DNA of 64,000 nucleotides from Exiguobacterium sp. BMC-KP. Its GTDB lineage: Bacteria; Bacillota; Bacilli; Exiguobacteriales; Exiguobacteriaceae. A program made the translations under genes and the position numbers. The notes under the pieces are model-generated. The model worked only from the letters and a program-made list of their open reading frames with translations, did no database searches and was not told the DNA's origin. Every line of letters starts with the position of its first letter. The first letter of the stretch is position 1. The stretch lies in contig NZ_LGIW01000015.1 of assembly GCF_001275385.1 (NCBI RefSeq), positions 1-64,000 on the forward strand. Reading direction: 5' to 3'. Below are positions 1 through 7,707 of this stretch, piece by piece.

Positions 1-55
1 GAGCAACCGGCTGTTAACCGGTAGGTCGTAGGTTCAAATCCTACTTGCGGAGCCA
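1..55 (+). tRNA. tRNA-Asn (GTT), 5' end cut off by window edge
   Basis: Anticodon loop ctGTTaa, a complete T arm and a 3' acceptor strand ending in encoded CCA are present. The first ~20 bases lie outside the window. It is the first visible member of a trnD-like cluster. Its GUN anticodon makes it a substrate for the queuosine pathway whose last enzyme, QueG, is encoded at 1645. Confidence 0.93.
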
Positions 56-81
56 TTTATTACTTCTTCACCACGTACAAT

Positions 82-172
82 GGAGAGCTGTCCGAGTGGC
101 CGAAGGAGCACGATTGGAAATCGTGTAGGCGTCAAAAGCGTCTCAAGGGTTCGAATCCCTTGCTCTCCGCCA
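82..172 (+). tRNA. tRNA-Ser (GGA)
   Basis: Acceptor GGAGAGC pairs with GCTCTCC at 162-168. The anticodon GGA is at 116-118. A long variable arm marks a class II serine tRNA, and CCA is encoded at 170-172. Confidence 0.96.
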
Positions 173-193
173 TCATCACTTTCAATTCATAAT

Positions 194-268
194 GGCCCGT
201 TGGTCAAGCGGTTAAGACACCGCCCTTTCACGGCGGTAACACGGGTTCGAATCCCGTACGGGTCACCA
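194..268 (+). tRNA. tRNA-Glu (TTC)
   Basis: Acceptor GGCCCGT pairs with ACGGGTC at 258-264. The anticodon loop ctTTCac reads TTC, and CCA is encoded at 266-268. The sequence is close to the Bacillus tRNA-Glu that also primes haem synthesis. Confidence 0.96.
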
Positions 269-278
269 TTTATAGCGT

Positions 279-352
<74 letters not shown>

Positions 353-360
353 TTACATAC

Positions 361-436
361 GGTCCTGTGGTGTAGCGGTTAACATGCCTGCCTGTCACGC
401 AGGAGATCGCGGGTTCGAATCCCGTCAGGACCGCCA
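361..436 (+). tRNA. tRNA-Asp (GTC)
   Basis: Acceptor GGTCCTG pairs with CAGGACC at 426-432. The anticodon GTC is at 394-396 and CCA is encoded at 434-436. Its GUN anticodon makes it a queuosine-modified species. Confidence 0.96.
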
Positions 437-443
437 TTGTTAA

Positions 444-519
444 GGCTTTGTAGCTCAGTTGGTAGAGCAAAGGACTGAAAATCCTTGTGTCGGCGGTTCG
501 ATTCCGTCCAAAGCCACCA
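444..519 (+). tRNA. tRNA-Phe (GAA)
   Basis: Acceptor GGCTTTG pairs with CAAAGCC at 509-515. The anticodon GAA is at 477-479 and CCA is encoded at 517-519. Confidence 0.96.
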
Positions 520-550
520 TCTTTAAAAATAACATGAATTTCCCATTTGT

Positions 551-634
551 GGGGGGGTAGCGAAGTGGCTAAACGCGGCGGACTGTAAATCCGCTCCCTC
601 GGGTTCGGCGGTTCGAATCCGCCCCCCCCCACCA
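551..634 (+). tRNA. tRNA-Tyr (GTA)
   Basis: Acceptor GGGGGGG (551-557) pairs with seven C at 624-630, an all-G:C acceptor stem. The anticodon GTA is at 585-587. There is a long class II variable arm and an encoded CCA at 632-634. GUN anticodon, so a queuosine substrate. Confidence 0.95.
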
Positions 635-638
635 CCAT

Positions 639-709
639 AGGGGCATAGTTTAGCGGTAGAACTACGGTCTCCAAAACCGTCAGCGCGGGTTCGATTCCTG
701 CTGCCCCTG
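639..709 (+). tRNA. tRNA-Trp (CCA)
   Basis: Acceptor AGGGGCA pairs with TGCCCCT at 702-708. The anticodon CCA is at 671-673 and the discriminator is G. The 3' CCA is not encoded. Confidence 0.95.
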
Positions 710-717
710 TTTACCAT

Positions 718-791
718 GGCGATTGTGGCGAAGTGGTTAACGCACCGGATTGTGATTCCGGCATTCGTGGGTTCAATTCCCATCAGTCGCC
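718..791 (+). tRNA. tRNA-His (GTG)
   Basis: The extra G-1 (718) opposite discriminator C (791) is the histidine identity element. Acceptor GCGATTG pairs with CAGTCGC through one wobble. The anticodon GTG is at 752-754 and CCA is not encoded. GUN anticodon, so a queuosine substrate. Confidence 0.95.
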
Positions 792-801
792 CTCTTATTA
801 T

Positions 802-873
802 TGGGCTGTAGCCAAGTGGTAAGGCACTGGATTTTGATTCCAGCACGCGAAGGTTCGATCCCTTCCAGCCCAG
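802..873 (+). tRNA. tRNA-Gln (TTG)
   Basis: Acceptor TGGGCTG pairs with CAGCCCA at 866-872. The anticodon TTG is at 834-836 and CCA is not encoded. Confidence 0.95.
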
Positions 874-881
874 CTTTTCAA

Positions 882-956
882 GCGGAAGTAGTTCAGTGGT
901 AGAATACGACCTTGCCAAGGTCGGGGTCGCGGGTTCGAATCCCGTCTTCCGCTCCA
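882..956 (+). tRNA. tRNA-Gly (GCC)
   Basis: Acceptor GCGGAAG pairs with CTTCCGC at 946-952. The anticodon GCC is at 914-916 and CCA is encoded. It is distinct from the four Gly(TCC) copies downstream. Confidence 0.96.
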
Positions 957-962
957 ATGAGT

Positions 963-1036
963 GGCGCCATAGCCAAGTGGTAAGGCAGAGGACTGCAACT
1001 CCTTTATCGTCAGTTCGATTCTGACTGGCGCCTCCA
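963..1036 (+). tRNA. tRNA-Cys (GCA)
   Basis: Acceptor GGCGCCA pairs with TGGCGCC at 1026-1032. The anticodon GCA is at 995-997 and CCA is encoded at 1034-1036. Confidence 0.95.
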
Positions 1037-1072
1037 ACTATTTCTCAATTAAATAGTTTTGCAAGAGATTGT

Positions 1073-1153
1073 GCCGGTGTGGCGGAACTGGTAGACGCGC
1101 ACGACTCAAAATCGTGTTCCTTTGGAGTGTCGGTTCGATTCCGACCACCGGTA
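1073..1153 (+). tRNA. tRNA-Leu (CAA)
   Basis: Acceptor GCCGGTG pairs with CACCGGT (first pair G-U). The anticodon CAA is at 1107-1109. It has a class II variable arm and discriminator A; CCA is not encoded. Leu(CAA) is a known substrate of the wobble 2'-O-methyltransferase TrmL, encoded at 3263. Confidence 0.94.
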
Positions 1154-1157
1154 TCTT

Positions 1158-1228
1158 GCGGGTGTAGTTTAATGGTAAAACCTCAGCCTTCCAAGCTGAT
1201 GACGAGGGTTCGATTCCCTTCACCCGCT
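1158..1228 (+). tRNA. tRNA-Gly (TCC), copy 1 of 4
   Basis: Acceptor GCGGGTG pairs with CACCCGC at 1221-1227. The anticodon TCC is at 1190-1192 and CCA is not encoded. First of four 71-nt copies identical by eye, spaced exactly 109 bp apart. Confidence 0.95.
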
Positions 1229-1266
1229 TTATACTTTTTACACAATCTGATGATTCACCTGATTAT

Positions 1267-1337
1267 GCGGGTGTAGTTTAATGGTAAAACCTCAGCCTTC
1301 CAAGCTGATGACGAGGGTTCGATTCCCTTCACCCGCT
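1267..1337 (+). tRNA. tRNA-Gly (TCC), copy 2 of 4
   Basis: Same 71-nt gene as copy 1. It follows a 38-nt spacer that is identical to the spacer between copies 3 and 4. Confidence 0.95.
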
Positions 1338-1375
1338 TTATACTTTTTACACAATCTGATGATCCACCGGATCTT

Positions 1376-1446
1376 GCGGGTGTAGTTTAATGGTAAAACC
1401 TCAGCCTTCCAAGCTGATGACGAGGGTTCGATTCCCTTCACCCGCT
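1376..1446 (+). tRNA. tRNA-Gly (TCC), copy 3 of 4
   Basis: Same 71-nt gene. The spacer before it (1338-1375) differs from the other two at four positions and ends like the tail of tRNA-Leu (ccaccgg, atcttgcggg). Confidence 0.95.
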
Positions 1447-1484
1447 TTATACTTTTTACACAATCTGATGATTCACCTGATTAT

Positions 1485-1555
1485 GCGGGTGTAGTTTAAT
1501 GGTAAAACCTCAGCCTTCCAAGCTGATGACGAGGGTTCGATTCCCTTCACCCGCT
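1485..1555 (+). tRNA. tRNA-Gly (TCC), copy 4 of 4
   Basis: Same 71-nt gene and last tRNA of the cluster. A strong rho-independent terminator begins five bases downstream. Confidence 0.95.
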
Positions 1556-1559
1556 TACC

Positions 1560-1603
1560 AAAAAAGAGCAATGTGTCGTTTTCGCTGACACCTTGCTCTT
1601 TTT
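1560..1603 (+). terminator. terminator of the tRNA cluster
   Basis: A-rich 5' arm AAAAAAGAGCAA pairs with TTGCTCTTTTT. An inner GTGTC/GACAC stem extends the hairpin, and a T run follows. Confidence 0.85.
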
Positions 1604-1644
1604 GTTTAGGAATGGAATCTTAATGAGGAAAGGAGTGGATCGTG

Positions 1645-2805
1645 ATGGATGGTGTACAATTGAAATTGGCTTTACAAGAGTATGCAGCAGATATTGGAAT
1701 CGATGAGTTGAAGGTGACGACGGCTGATCCGTTTCTTGTCTTGAAGCGTCGCTTGCAAGCGCAACAAGAAAAAGGATTCGCTTCTGGTTTTGAAGAGCCC
1801 AATCTCGATCTTCGAACAACACCATCTTTACTCGTAGAAGATGCTGCTTCAATCATTGCCATTGCGGTCGCCTATCCAAGTACACTCAAAAATGCTCCAC
1901 GCGGCAAAGAAGGAGAGCGGCGCGGTATCTTTTGCCGATCGTCCTGGGGACTTGATTATCACCAGGCACTACGACAACGTTTGACGTTGCTTGAAGAAAA
2001 AATTCAAGAATTGAGTCCAGGTGCACGAACACGCTCGATGGTCGATACAGGAGAACTCGTCGACCGTGCAGTAGCAGAACGAGCAGGTATCGGGTTCAGT
2101 GGGAAAAACTGTTCCATCATCAGTGAGGAGCACGGATCGTATCTCTATCTCGGTGAGTTGATTACGGATCTCGTGTTGCCGCCCGATCAACCGGTCGAAG
2201 AATTATGTGGAACGTGCAATAAATGTATTGATGCTTGCCCGACCGATGCACTAGTTGAACCAGGTGTCATTGATGCAAAACGCTGTATTTCGTTTTTAAC
2301 ACAGACGAAAACGTTACTGCCAGAACCATTCCGAATGGCGCTTGGTAACCGACTGTACGGTTGTGATACGTGTCAGCAAGTGTGTCCGTATAACCGGAAG
2401 AAGAACGCCACACATCATGCTGAACTACAACCGGATCCAGAACAAGTCAAACCGCTCTTAGTTCCACTTTTATCGATGAGTAACCGTGAGTTCAAGAGTC
2501 GGTTTGGGACGTTATCTGGCGCATGGCGTGGTAAGAAGCCAATTCAGCGTAATGCGATTTGTGCGCTTGTCCATTATCGAGATAAGAGTGCGATGGATGC
2601 GCTACGATTGATGACAGAAAGCGATGCCCGTGAAGATATGCGTGCCCTTGCACTCTGGGCAGTTGGTCGAATTGGTGGAATTGAAGAAAAGTCATATATT
2701 GAATCACGTCTTGCAACAGACATTGCAGTAGATGTACAAACAGAAGGTCAGCGATTACTCGAAGAGTGGGGGGAAGCAGATGCCATTTCAGCAGCTCACT
2801 TATGA
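1645..2805 (+). CDS. queG: epoxyqueuosine reductase QueG
   Basis: Final enzyme of queuosine synthesis: a cobalamin- and Fe-S-dependent reductase converting epoxyqueuosine to queuosine in tRNAs with GUN anticodons. Two [4Fe-4S] clusters are visible, one with the CGTCNKCIDACP motif (about residues 187-198) and one with CDTCQQVCP (about 239-247). The C-terminal 80 residues look like HEAT repeats that contact tRNA. Length (386 aa) is typical. ATG 1645 is preferred over the adjacent GTG at 1642 because AAAGGAG (1629-1635) then sits 9 nt away. The gene overlaps ogt by 26 bp, implying coupled translation in a queG-ogt-trmL operon. Four likely target tRNAs (Asn, Asp, Tyr, His) are encoded immediately upstream. 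Confidence 0.95.
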   Translation: MDGVQLKLALQEYAADIGIDELKVTTADPFLVLKRRLQAQQEKGFASGFEEPNLDLRTTPSLLVEDAASIIAIAVAYPSTLKNAPRGKEGERRGIFCRSSWGLDYHQALRQRLTLLEEKIQELSPGARTRSMVDTGELVDRAVAERAGIGFSGKNCSIISEEHGSYLYLGELITDLVLPPDQPVEELCGTCNKCIDACPTDALVEPGVIDAKRCISFLTQTKTLLPEPFRMALGNRLYGCDTCQQVCPYNRKKNATHHAELQPDPEQVKPLLVPLLSMSNREFKSRFGTLSGAWRGKKPIQRNAICALVHYRDKSAMDALRLMTESDAREDMRALALWAVGRIGGIEEKSYIESRLATDIAVDVQTEGQRLLEEWGEADAISAAHL

Positions 2806-3259
2806 GTTCGGTACATTGCTTGTCGCTTGGGAGAGAGAACAGATCGTTTACCTCGACTTTGGACTAAATGTAGAGCGAGCTCGGACATATTTAGCGGAAG
2901 AGACAGATGAAGGTATGTTACCGAAAGATTGGCAAATAGCGTTTGATCGTTACGCAGAAGGTGATCGACAGGCTCTCGATCTGCTACCTTGTCAGTTACG
3001 TGTTACACCTTTCGCAGAGCAAGTGTTGCTCGCTTTACGACAAGTTCCGTTTGGTCAGACAATCAGTTATGGTGAACTTGCTCACATGATTGGAAAACCA
3101 AAAGCAGCACGCGCTGTTGGTGGTGCTTTGAATCGTAATCCGATTGCATTGATTTATCCGTGTCACCGAGTTATTGGGGCTACCGGTAAAATGACCGGGT
3201 TTGCAAGCGGAATTGCCCATAAAGAAGCGCTTTTAGCGCATGAGATAGGAGAGAATTGA
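2780..3259 (+). CDS. ogt: methylated-DNA--protein-cysteine methyltransferase
   Basis: Suicide repair protein that transfers the alkyl group from O6-alkylguanine to its own cysteine. The active-site motif PCHRV (in YPCHRVIG) and the preceding wing with PFGQTISYGELA are intact. The protein is 159 aa, the size of the Ogt subfamily without an Ada domain. An upstream in-frame ATG exists at 2732, but the G-rich site GTGGGGGGAA immediately before ATG 2780 decides the start. It sits inside an apparent operon with queG and trmL, with no obvious functional link. Confidence 0.93.
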   Translation: MPFQQLTYEFGTLLVAWEREQIVYLDFGLNVERARTYLAEETDEGMLPKDWQIAFDRYAEGDRQALDLLPCQLRVTPFAEQVLLALRQVPFGQTISYGELAHMIGKPKAARAVGGALNRNPIALIYPCHRVIGATGKMTGFASGIAHKEALLAHEIGEN

Positions 3260-3262
3260 ACC

Positions 3263-3736
3263 ATGGCTATTCATGTCGTTATGTATCAACCAGAGATTCC
3301 TCAAAATACAGGAAATATTTCACGAACATGTGCGGCGACACATTCCGTTCTTCATTTGATTCGACCACTCGGTTTTTCGACAGACGATAAACATTTAAAA
3401 CGTGCAGGTCTTGATTACTGGGAATTCGTAGACGTCCGTTATCATGATTCTTTGGAAGAGTTGTGGGAGAAGCACCCGGAAGGTATTTTCTACTATATTA
3501 CGAAATACGGAGAGCAGTATCCGAGTCAAATCGACTTATCGGACGTTGACCAAGACTACTTCTTCGTCTTTGGTCGGGAAACGAAAGGGTTACCGCTTGA
3601 AGTCATCGACGCGAATGCAGAACGTTGTATTCGTCTACCCCAATCGAATCTGGTTCGTTCATTGAACGTCTCAAACACAGCAGCAATCATTGTCTATGAA
3701 GCATTGCGTCAGCAAGGTTACGCAGGACTTCTCTGA
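3263..3736 (+). CDS. trmL: tRNA (cytidine/uridine-34 2'-O)-methyltransferase TrmL
   Basis: SPOUT-family methyltransferase acting on the wobble nucleotide of tRNA-Leu(CAA) and tRNA-Leu(UAA), using SAM. The start HVVMYQPEIPQNTGNISRTC, the motif VFGRETKGLP and the knot motif NVSNTAAIIVYEA match the YibK/CspR family; the length (157 aa) is standard. It begins 3 bp after ogt with GGAGAG upstream, so it is probably the last gene of the queG operon; a hairpin terminator follows. A Leu(CAA) tRNA gene lies 2 kb upstream in the same window. Confidence 0.93.
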   Translation: MAIHVVMYQPEIPQNTGNISRTCAATHSVLHLIRPLGFSTDDKHLKRAGLDYWEFVDVRYHDSLEELWEKHPEGIFYYITKYGEQYPSQIDLSDVDQDYFFVFGRETKGLPLEVIDANAERCIRLPQSNLVRSLNVSNTAAIIVYEALRQQGYAGLL

Positions 3737-3749
3737 GTCTAAGATAAGC

Positions 3750-3782
3750 AAAAGCTCCATCCTGATTCAGGACGGAGCTTTT
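3750..3782. terminator. bidirectional terminator between trmL and a small membrane gene
   Basis: AAAAGCTCC pairs with GGAGCTTTT, with an inner CCTG/CAGG stem. A-rich and T-rich flanks on both sides would serve trmL on plus and the 30-codon gene on minus. Confidence 0.85.
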
Positions 3783-3787
3783 ATGAA

Positions 3788-3880
3788 TTATTCGTTACCT
3801 TCAGGTTTTTTGTTGTAGCCTGCAGTGAAGATTGCTGTCAAAAACGCAAGACTTACGCCGACCATTAAGATAAATGCCAT
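3788..3880 (-). CDS. 30-residue small membrane protein
   Basis: An ORF of 30 codons begins at ATG 3880-3878, preceded at 8 nt by GGGGG (minus strand AAGGGGGAAACAAAA). The product MAFILMVGVSLAFLTAIFTA (first 20 residues) is one hydrophobic helix followed by the short polar tail GYNKKPEGNE. A bidirectional terminator begins just beyond its stop, and a minus-strand TATACTATAAT box lies upstream (about 3919-3929). The combination of ribosome binding site, promoter-like element, terminator and a plausible single transmembrane segment supports a real gene. I do not recognise the family. Confidence 0.6.
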   Translation of the reverse strand: MAFILMVGVSLAFLTAIFTAGYNKKPEGNE

Positions 3881-3984
3881 TTTTGTTTCCCCCTTCAGTC
3901 TCTTGAACCGATATAATCTATTATAGTATACCTGTAAGTGAAATTGTGTGCTACATATGAATTTTCTATGAATGGAGACTCCAC

Positions 3985-4551
3985 ATGCGTACGAATGTTT
4001 ACCTATTAAGTTATGCCCCGCTAATTAGCATTTTGTTATTTAGTACGTCCCTTGCGATTGCAACGACCGAACTCGCATTGCACTGGCTCGATCAAGTCGG
4101 TGTGTACGATGAGTTACTTCAACTTCTGACAGCACGCGATACAAAACTTGTTGTTTGGATGGGCTTTCTAATCGTCTATTTTATGATCTTTAGTTCGCTT
4201 AAACTATTATCAGATACGATTAATCAGCTCGGTTTCGCCTTTTTCATCAAGGAACAAGAGGGAACGACACTCAGCATGTTACGCCCGGGAAGTATTCTCC
4301 TGCTCGTTGGAGGATGTGTCAGCTTCGCCTTTATGACGTCCTTTTTACACGTAGGTATCGTGTTGTTTGTATCCTTCTTTATCTATTTTATCTTTTACAC
4401 GGTACAAATCAGTAAAATGACGACTGCAGCAGGAGCGATCGGGTTAATCATCTTTTCCTTTTTGGCCTGGGGTGTTCTGCTTGCCGGTCTATCCTGGGTC
4501 GGTCTGACCTTATTCAATTCCTTCGGGGAAGCAATTTTATTTCCAAGTTGA
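3985..4551 (+). CDS. YufK-like multi-pass membrane protein
   Basis: 188 residues with five to six hydrophobic segments (about 10-30, 57-78, 103-121, 124-142, 150-180) and little soluble domain. The overall pattern resembles the YufK/DUF5366 proteins of Bacillus, whose function is unknown; this family call rests on memory of the pattern and is moderate. The gene is alone, with a short leader, and ends 1 bp before the end of the convergent penicillin-binding protein gene, so no separate terminator fits between them. Confidence 0.7.
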   Translation: MRTNVYLLSYAPLISILLFSTSLAIATTELALHWLDQVGVYDELLQLLTARDTKLVVWMGFLIVYFMIFSSLKLLSDTINQLGFAFFIKEQEGTTLSMLRPGSILLLVGGCVSFAFMTSFLHVGIVLFVSFFIYFIFYTVQISKMTTAAGAIGLIIFSFLAWGVLLAGLSWVGLTLFNSFGEAILFPS

Positions 4552-4552
4552 A

Positions 4553-6328
4553 TCAAGGGCGTAAAATCGTCGCCCACGTCTTGACCTGTAACGTTGCATT
4601 GGCTTCGACAGGAAACGGGCGCGGGCGGTCAGCGCCTAACCAAATACCGCCGATGTGTTGATTCTTGATACCAACGAACCACATATCCTTATTATCATTC
4701 GTTGTTCCTGTTTTTCCTCCAATGTAGCTAGCAGAAGGATCGTATCCTTTGCGCCCCGTTCCATACGTCATGACATTTTTTAAACCGGCACGTAGTTCTC
4801 GGTTCGTTTGACTTGACCAAATCCGTTGTTCCTTTTCTTCTGGTCGTTCGACCTTACCATCCTTGAGCGTAATACTTTTAATCATCGATGCCGGTCGATA
4901 AATACCATCATTAACGAATACAGTATAAGCATTTGTCAGTTCATACGGGCTGATACCGTATTGTACCCCCCCCAGAGCACTCGTAAAAGCATCATCCTCC
5001 CGTGTCCATTGACTGAACTGGAACGGACGAATCGATTTCAAACCTTCTCGAAACGAGACAGCGAATGCCCGAATCGCTGGGGTGTTATAAGAATAGGCGA
5101 TTGCATCAGCGATTGTCACTTGTCCAAGTATGCGATTCCCACTATTCGATGGACAGTAGCCATCGATACAAACCGGACTACCGTCTAACGTGCTCGACAA
5201 ACGAGCTTTTGTTTTCTCGAGATATGGACCATAGACAAGTAACGGCTTAATGGCTGAGCCGGGCTGTCGGTAAGACTGAACAGCTCGATTAAACTGCCCC
5301 GTTAAATTGGATTTATAGCCGACAAGAGCCGTGACACCGTGCGTTTGTCCGTCAATGCCAACATAAGCGCCCTCAATCGCGTTTGGTAGATTACGAAGGG
5401 CCTCTTTAGCTCGCCGTTGCTCTGTTGAGTCGAGATACGTCGAGATGACTGCTCCTTGTTGATGCAGATATTCTAAAGCGTATTTGTTACTCCAACCGTG
5501 TTTTTGAGCCGTCATCCGAACAGCAGCTTGAACGGTTGCATCGATATAGTCTGGATAAGGAACGCTTGGTTTATAGGAGCGAGGCGACACCCGAGAAACA
5601 GTAAAATCCTTCGTCAGTACACGATCGCGCACTAACGCTTGAACGATTCGTTGCTGGCGCTTTTTTGTGTTTTCAGGAAAGCGCAGCGGGTCATAGAGAG
5701 AAGGATTGTTCGGGATTGCTGTTAGAAAACTGATTTCAGACCAACTCAAATCGCGTGCTGGTTTATTAAAATATGATTTTGCGGCAAGTTCAATTCCGTA
5801 GATATTATTGGCAAAATACGCTTGATTGACATACGCCGTCATCAGTTCTTTTTTGGAGTATTTTTGTTCCAAAGATACCGCGATGAGTAATTCTTTTATT
5901 TTCCTAGTATATGTTTTTTCGTTTGATAGATACGTCATTCTTGCTAATTGCTGGGTGATTGTACTACCACCTTGAGATTTGGAATCAGACTGATTTTTCG
6001 TAAATGCGCGTAAGATTCCTGTGATGTCATAACCGTCATGTTGATAGAAACGTTGATCTTCGATAGCAACAAACGCTTGCTCGACTTTTTTCGGTAATGT
6101 TCGAGGGGTTAAGTCATCCCGTCGCAGTCCGTCATAGAGCTCGACCCGTTTGTTTTCGTAGGTTACAGTGATCGGTTGGTAGGAGGTCAATGGATGTCGT
6201 GTCGTCTGTTCATCGGCCCAGAAAAAGAATGTGCGTGCTGTTTTTAACTCATCTTTAATTGAAAATAAGGAAAACAGAAGCAGCGTCGCAAGACCAAGTA
6301 AGACGAGATATCCTGTCGTAATTCGCAT
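4553..6328 (-). CDS. class A penicillin-binding protein (transglycosylase/transpeptidase)
   Basis: Bifunctional peptidoglycan synthase anchored by an N-terminal transmembrane helix (residues 5-23). The GT51 glycosyltransferase domain shows EDQRFYQHDGYD (catalytic Glu about 90) and GGSTITQQ (about 120-127). The transpeptidase has the three canonical motifs: SAIK (358-361, catalytic Ser), SYN (413-415) and KTG (539-541). At 591 aa it is compact and lacks the C-terminal PASTA or fibronectin extension of many class A enzymes, resembling PbpG/PBP2D-like forms. ATG at 6328 is chosen over 6343 because AAAGGAG lies 5 nt upstream of it. Confidence 0.92.
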   Translation of the reverse strand: MRITTGYLVLLGLATLLLFSLFSIKDELKTARTFFFWADEQTTRHPLTSYQPITVTYENKRVELYDGLRRDDLTPRTLPKKVEQAFVAIEDQRFYQHDGYDITGILRAFTKNQSDSKSQGGSTITQQLARMTYLSNEKTYTRKIKELLIAVSLEQKYSKKELMTAYVNQAYFANNIYGIELAAKSYFNKPARDLSWSEISFLTAIPNNPSLYDPLRFPENTKKRQQRIVQALVRDRVLTKDFTVSRVSPRSYKPSVPYPDYIDATVQAAVRMTAQKHGWSNKYALEYLHQQGAVISTYLDSTEQRRAKEALRNLPNAIEGAYVGIDGQTHGVTALVGYKSNLTGQFNRAVQSYRQPGSAIKPLLVYGPYLEKTKARLSSTLDGSPVCIDGYCPSNSGNRILGQVTIADAIAYSYNTPAIRAFAVSFREGLKSIRPFQFSQWTREDDAFTSALGGVQYGISPYELTNAYTVFVNDGIYRPASMIKSITLKDGKVERPEEKEQRIWSSQTNRELRAGLKNVMTYGTGRKGYDPSASYIGGKTGTTNDNKDMWFVGIKNQHIGGIWLGADRPRPFPVEANATLQVKTWATILRP

Positions 6329-6440
6329 GAGAACTCCTTTCAAAAAGCCATTTCATTCCTATTATCGGTCTTTTATGGAGAAATCAATAGATTTTTTTTC
6401 GATTTTTGTATTTTAATAAACCTATTTTGCAGGAATGTTA

Positions 6441-6466
6441 TATTAAAAAGAGAAAAGATTGGGTAT
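6441..6466 (+). promoter_or_regulatory. possible sigma-B-like promoter ahead of glgC
   Basis: TATTAA (6441-6446), 14 nt, then GGGTAT (6461-6466), resembling the sigma-B consensus GTTTAA-N14-GGGTAT. The -35 matches at 4 of 6. No good sigma-A hexamer pair was found in this intergenic stretch, so the call is tentative. Confidence 0.35.
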
Positions 6467-6533
6467 ATAGAAGTATCTGTGGATTTTAGAACGCGATTTG
6501 TCTGAAAAAAAGAGCATAAATGGAGGGGACGAA

Positions 6534-7694
6534 ATGGCTAAGAAGAATGTCGTTGCGATGTTACTTGCAGGCGGAGAAGGGAAACGTCTGGGAGCTTTAA
6601 CGAAACATACTGCAAAACCAGCTGTTGCATTTGGAGGAAAGTACCGGATCATTGATTTCCCACTTTCAAACTGTACGAATTCAGGAATCGATACAGTTGG
6701 TGTGTTGACACAATACGAACCGCTTGAATTAAACCGCTATCTCGGAATCGGGAGCGCATGGGATTTAGATCGGCGTAATGGTGGTTTGACGATTCTACCT
6801 CCTTACCAGGCGCAAAACGGAAAGAACTGGTATGAAGGGACAGCAAATGCTATTTATCGGAACATGAGCTATATCAACCAATTCGACCCTGAATATGTAC
6901 TCGTCCTATCAGGCGATCATATTTATAAAATGGATTACGAGCAAATGATTGAAGAACACCGACTTGGTGGAGCAGACGTAACGATTTCTGTCCGTGAAGT
7001 ACCATGGGAAGAAGCACCACGATTCGGGATTCTCAATACAGATGATGATCTTCGAATCAATGAGTTCGAAGAAAAACCAGAAAATCCGAAATCGAACCTT
7101 GCATCAATGGGAATCTATGTCTTCAACTGGGATGTATTGAAGCGCCATTTGATCCAAGATGCTGGTGATGCGGAATCGAGCTTTGACTTCGGTAAAAACA
7201 TCATTCCGAACATGCTCTTTGAAAACCTCAACATCCGTGCGTATAAATTCAAAGGATACTGGAAAGACGTCGGAACGATTCAGTCTCTTTGGGAAGCAAA
7301 CATGGATCTGCTAACAGCAGAACCAGAATTTGATTTATATGATCCATCTTGGAAAGTCTATTCGGTCAACCCGAATCAACAACCTCAATACATCGGGAAT
7401 GCTGCGACAGTTGAGACATCGATCATCAATGAAGGATGCCATATTGAAGGCGAAATCAATCATTCGGTCCTCTTCTATGGAGTGGATGTAGCAGAAGGAT
7501 CGCTCGTCAAAGATTCGGTCATTTTCCCGAACGTCAAAATCGGACGAGATGTCACGATTCACCGGGCAATCTTAGCGGATGGCGTCATCGTTGAAGATGG
7601 TGCGACGATTGGATCTCCAGACGGAGAAGTCTTCGTCATTGAAGCAGACAGTATCGTCAAGAAAAACGAAGTCATCAAAGAAGCGATTCAATAA
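6534..7694 (+). CDS. glgC: glucose-1-phosphate adenylyltransferase, catalytic subunit
   Basis: Makes ADP-glucose from glucose-1-phosphate and ATP, the committed step of glycogen synthesis. The nucleotide-binding motif [13 protein letters not shown] is near the N terminus, followed by a left-handed beta-helix hexapeptide region at the C terminus (from about residue 280). The length of 386 aa is normal. ATG 6534 is chosen because GGAGGGG lies 7 nt upstream; the in-frame start at 6498 has no such site. It is first of the glgC-glgD-glgA-glgP operon, with gaps of 13, 14 and 28 bp between genes. Confidence 0.96.
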   Translation: MAKKNVVAMLLAGGEGKRLGALTKHTAKPAVAFGGKYRIIDFPLSNCTNSGIDTVGVLTQYEPLELNRYLGIGSAWDLDRRNGGLTILPPYQAQNGKNWYEGTANAIYRNMSYINQFDPEYVLVLSGDHIYKMDYEQMIEEHRLGGADVTISVREVPWEEAPRFGILNTDDDLRINEFEEKPENPKSNLASMGIYVFNWDVLKRHLIQDAGDAESSFDFGKNIIPNMLFENLNIRAYKFKGYWKDVGTIQSLWEANMDLLTAEPEFDLYDPSWKVYSVNPNQQPQYIGNAATVETSIINEGCHIEGEINHSVLFYGVDVAEGSLVKDSVIFPNVKIGRDVTIHRAILADGVIVEDGATIGSPDGEVFVIEADSIVKKNEVIKEAIQ

Positions 7695-7707
7695 GGGGGA
7701 TATTCGA

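Larger units (their letters stand above)
1158..1555 (+). repeat. 109-bp tandem tRNA-Gly repeat array (3 full units plus a final gene)
   Basis: Starts at 1158, 1267, 1376 and 1485 are 109 bp apart. Spacers 1 (1229-1266) and 3 (1447-1484) are identical, while spacer 2 (1338-1375) differs at four positions. The alternating pattern suggests that a 218-bp pair was duplicated after the first 109-bp duplication. The length, internal genes and spacer identity exclude a CRISPR array. Confidence 0.9.

Noticed and set aside
1158-1555. Regular 109-bp repeats as a CRISPR array
   Set aside because: Repeat length, near-identical spacers and complete tRNA folds show tandem tRNA genes; no cas genes are present.
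4826-5250. Plus-strand frames opposite the penicillin-binding protein
   Set aside because: They lie wholly inside a gene with intact catalytic motifs and have no promoter or ribosome binding site.
6420-6450. Sigma-A promoter with TATATT (about 6440) before glgC
   Set aside because: No acceptable -35 at 16-18 nt was found.
7579-7707. Upstream extension of glgD to 7579
   Set aside because: It would overlap glgC by over 100 bp without a ribosome binding site; ATG 7708 has AAGGGGGA at the right distance.
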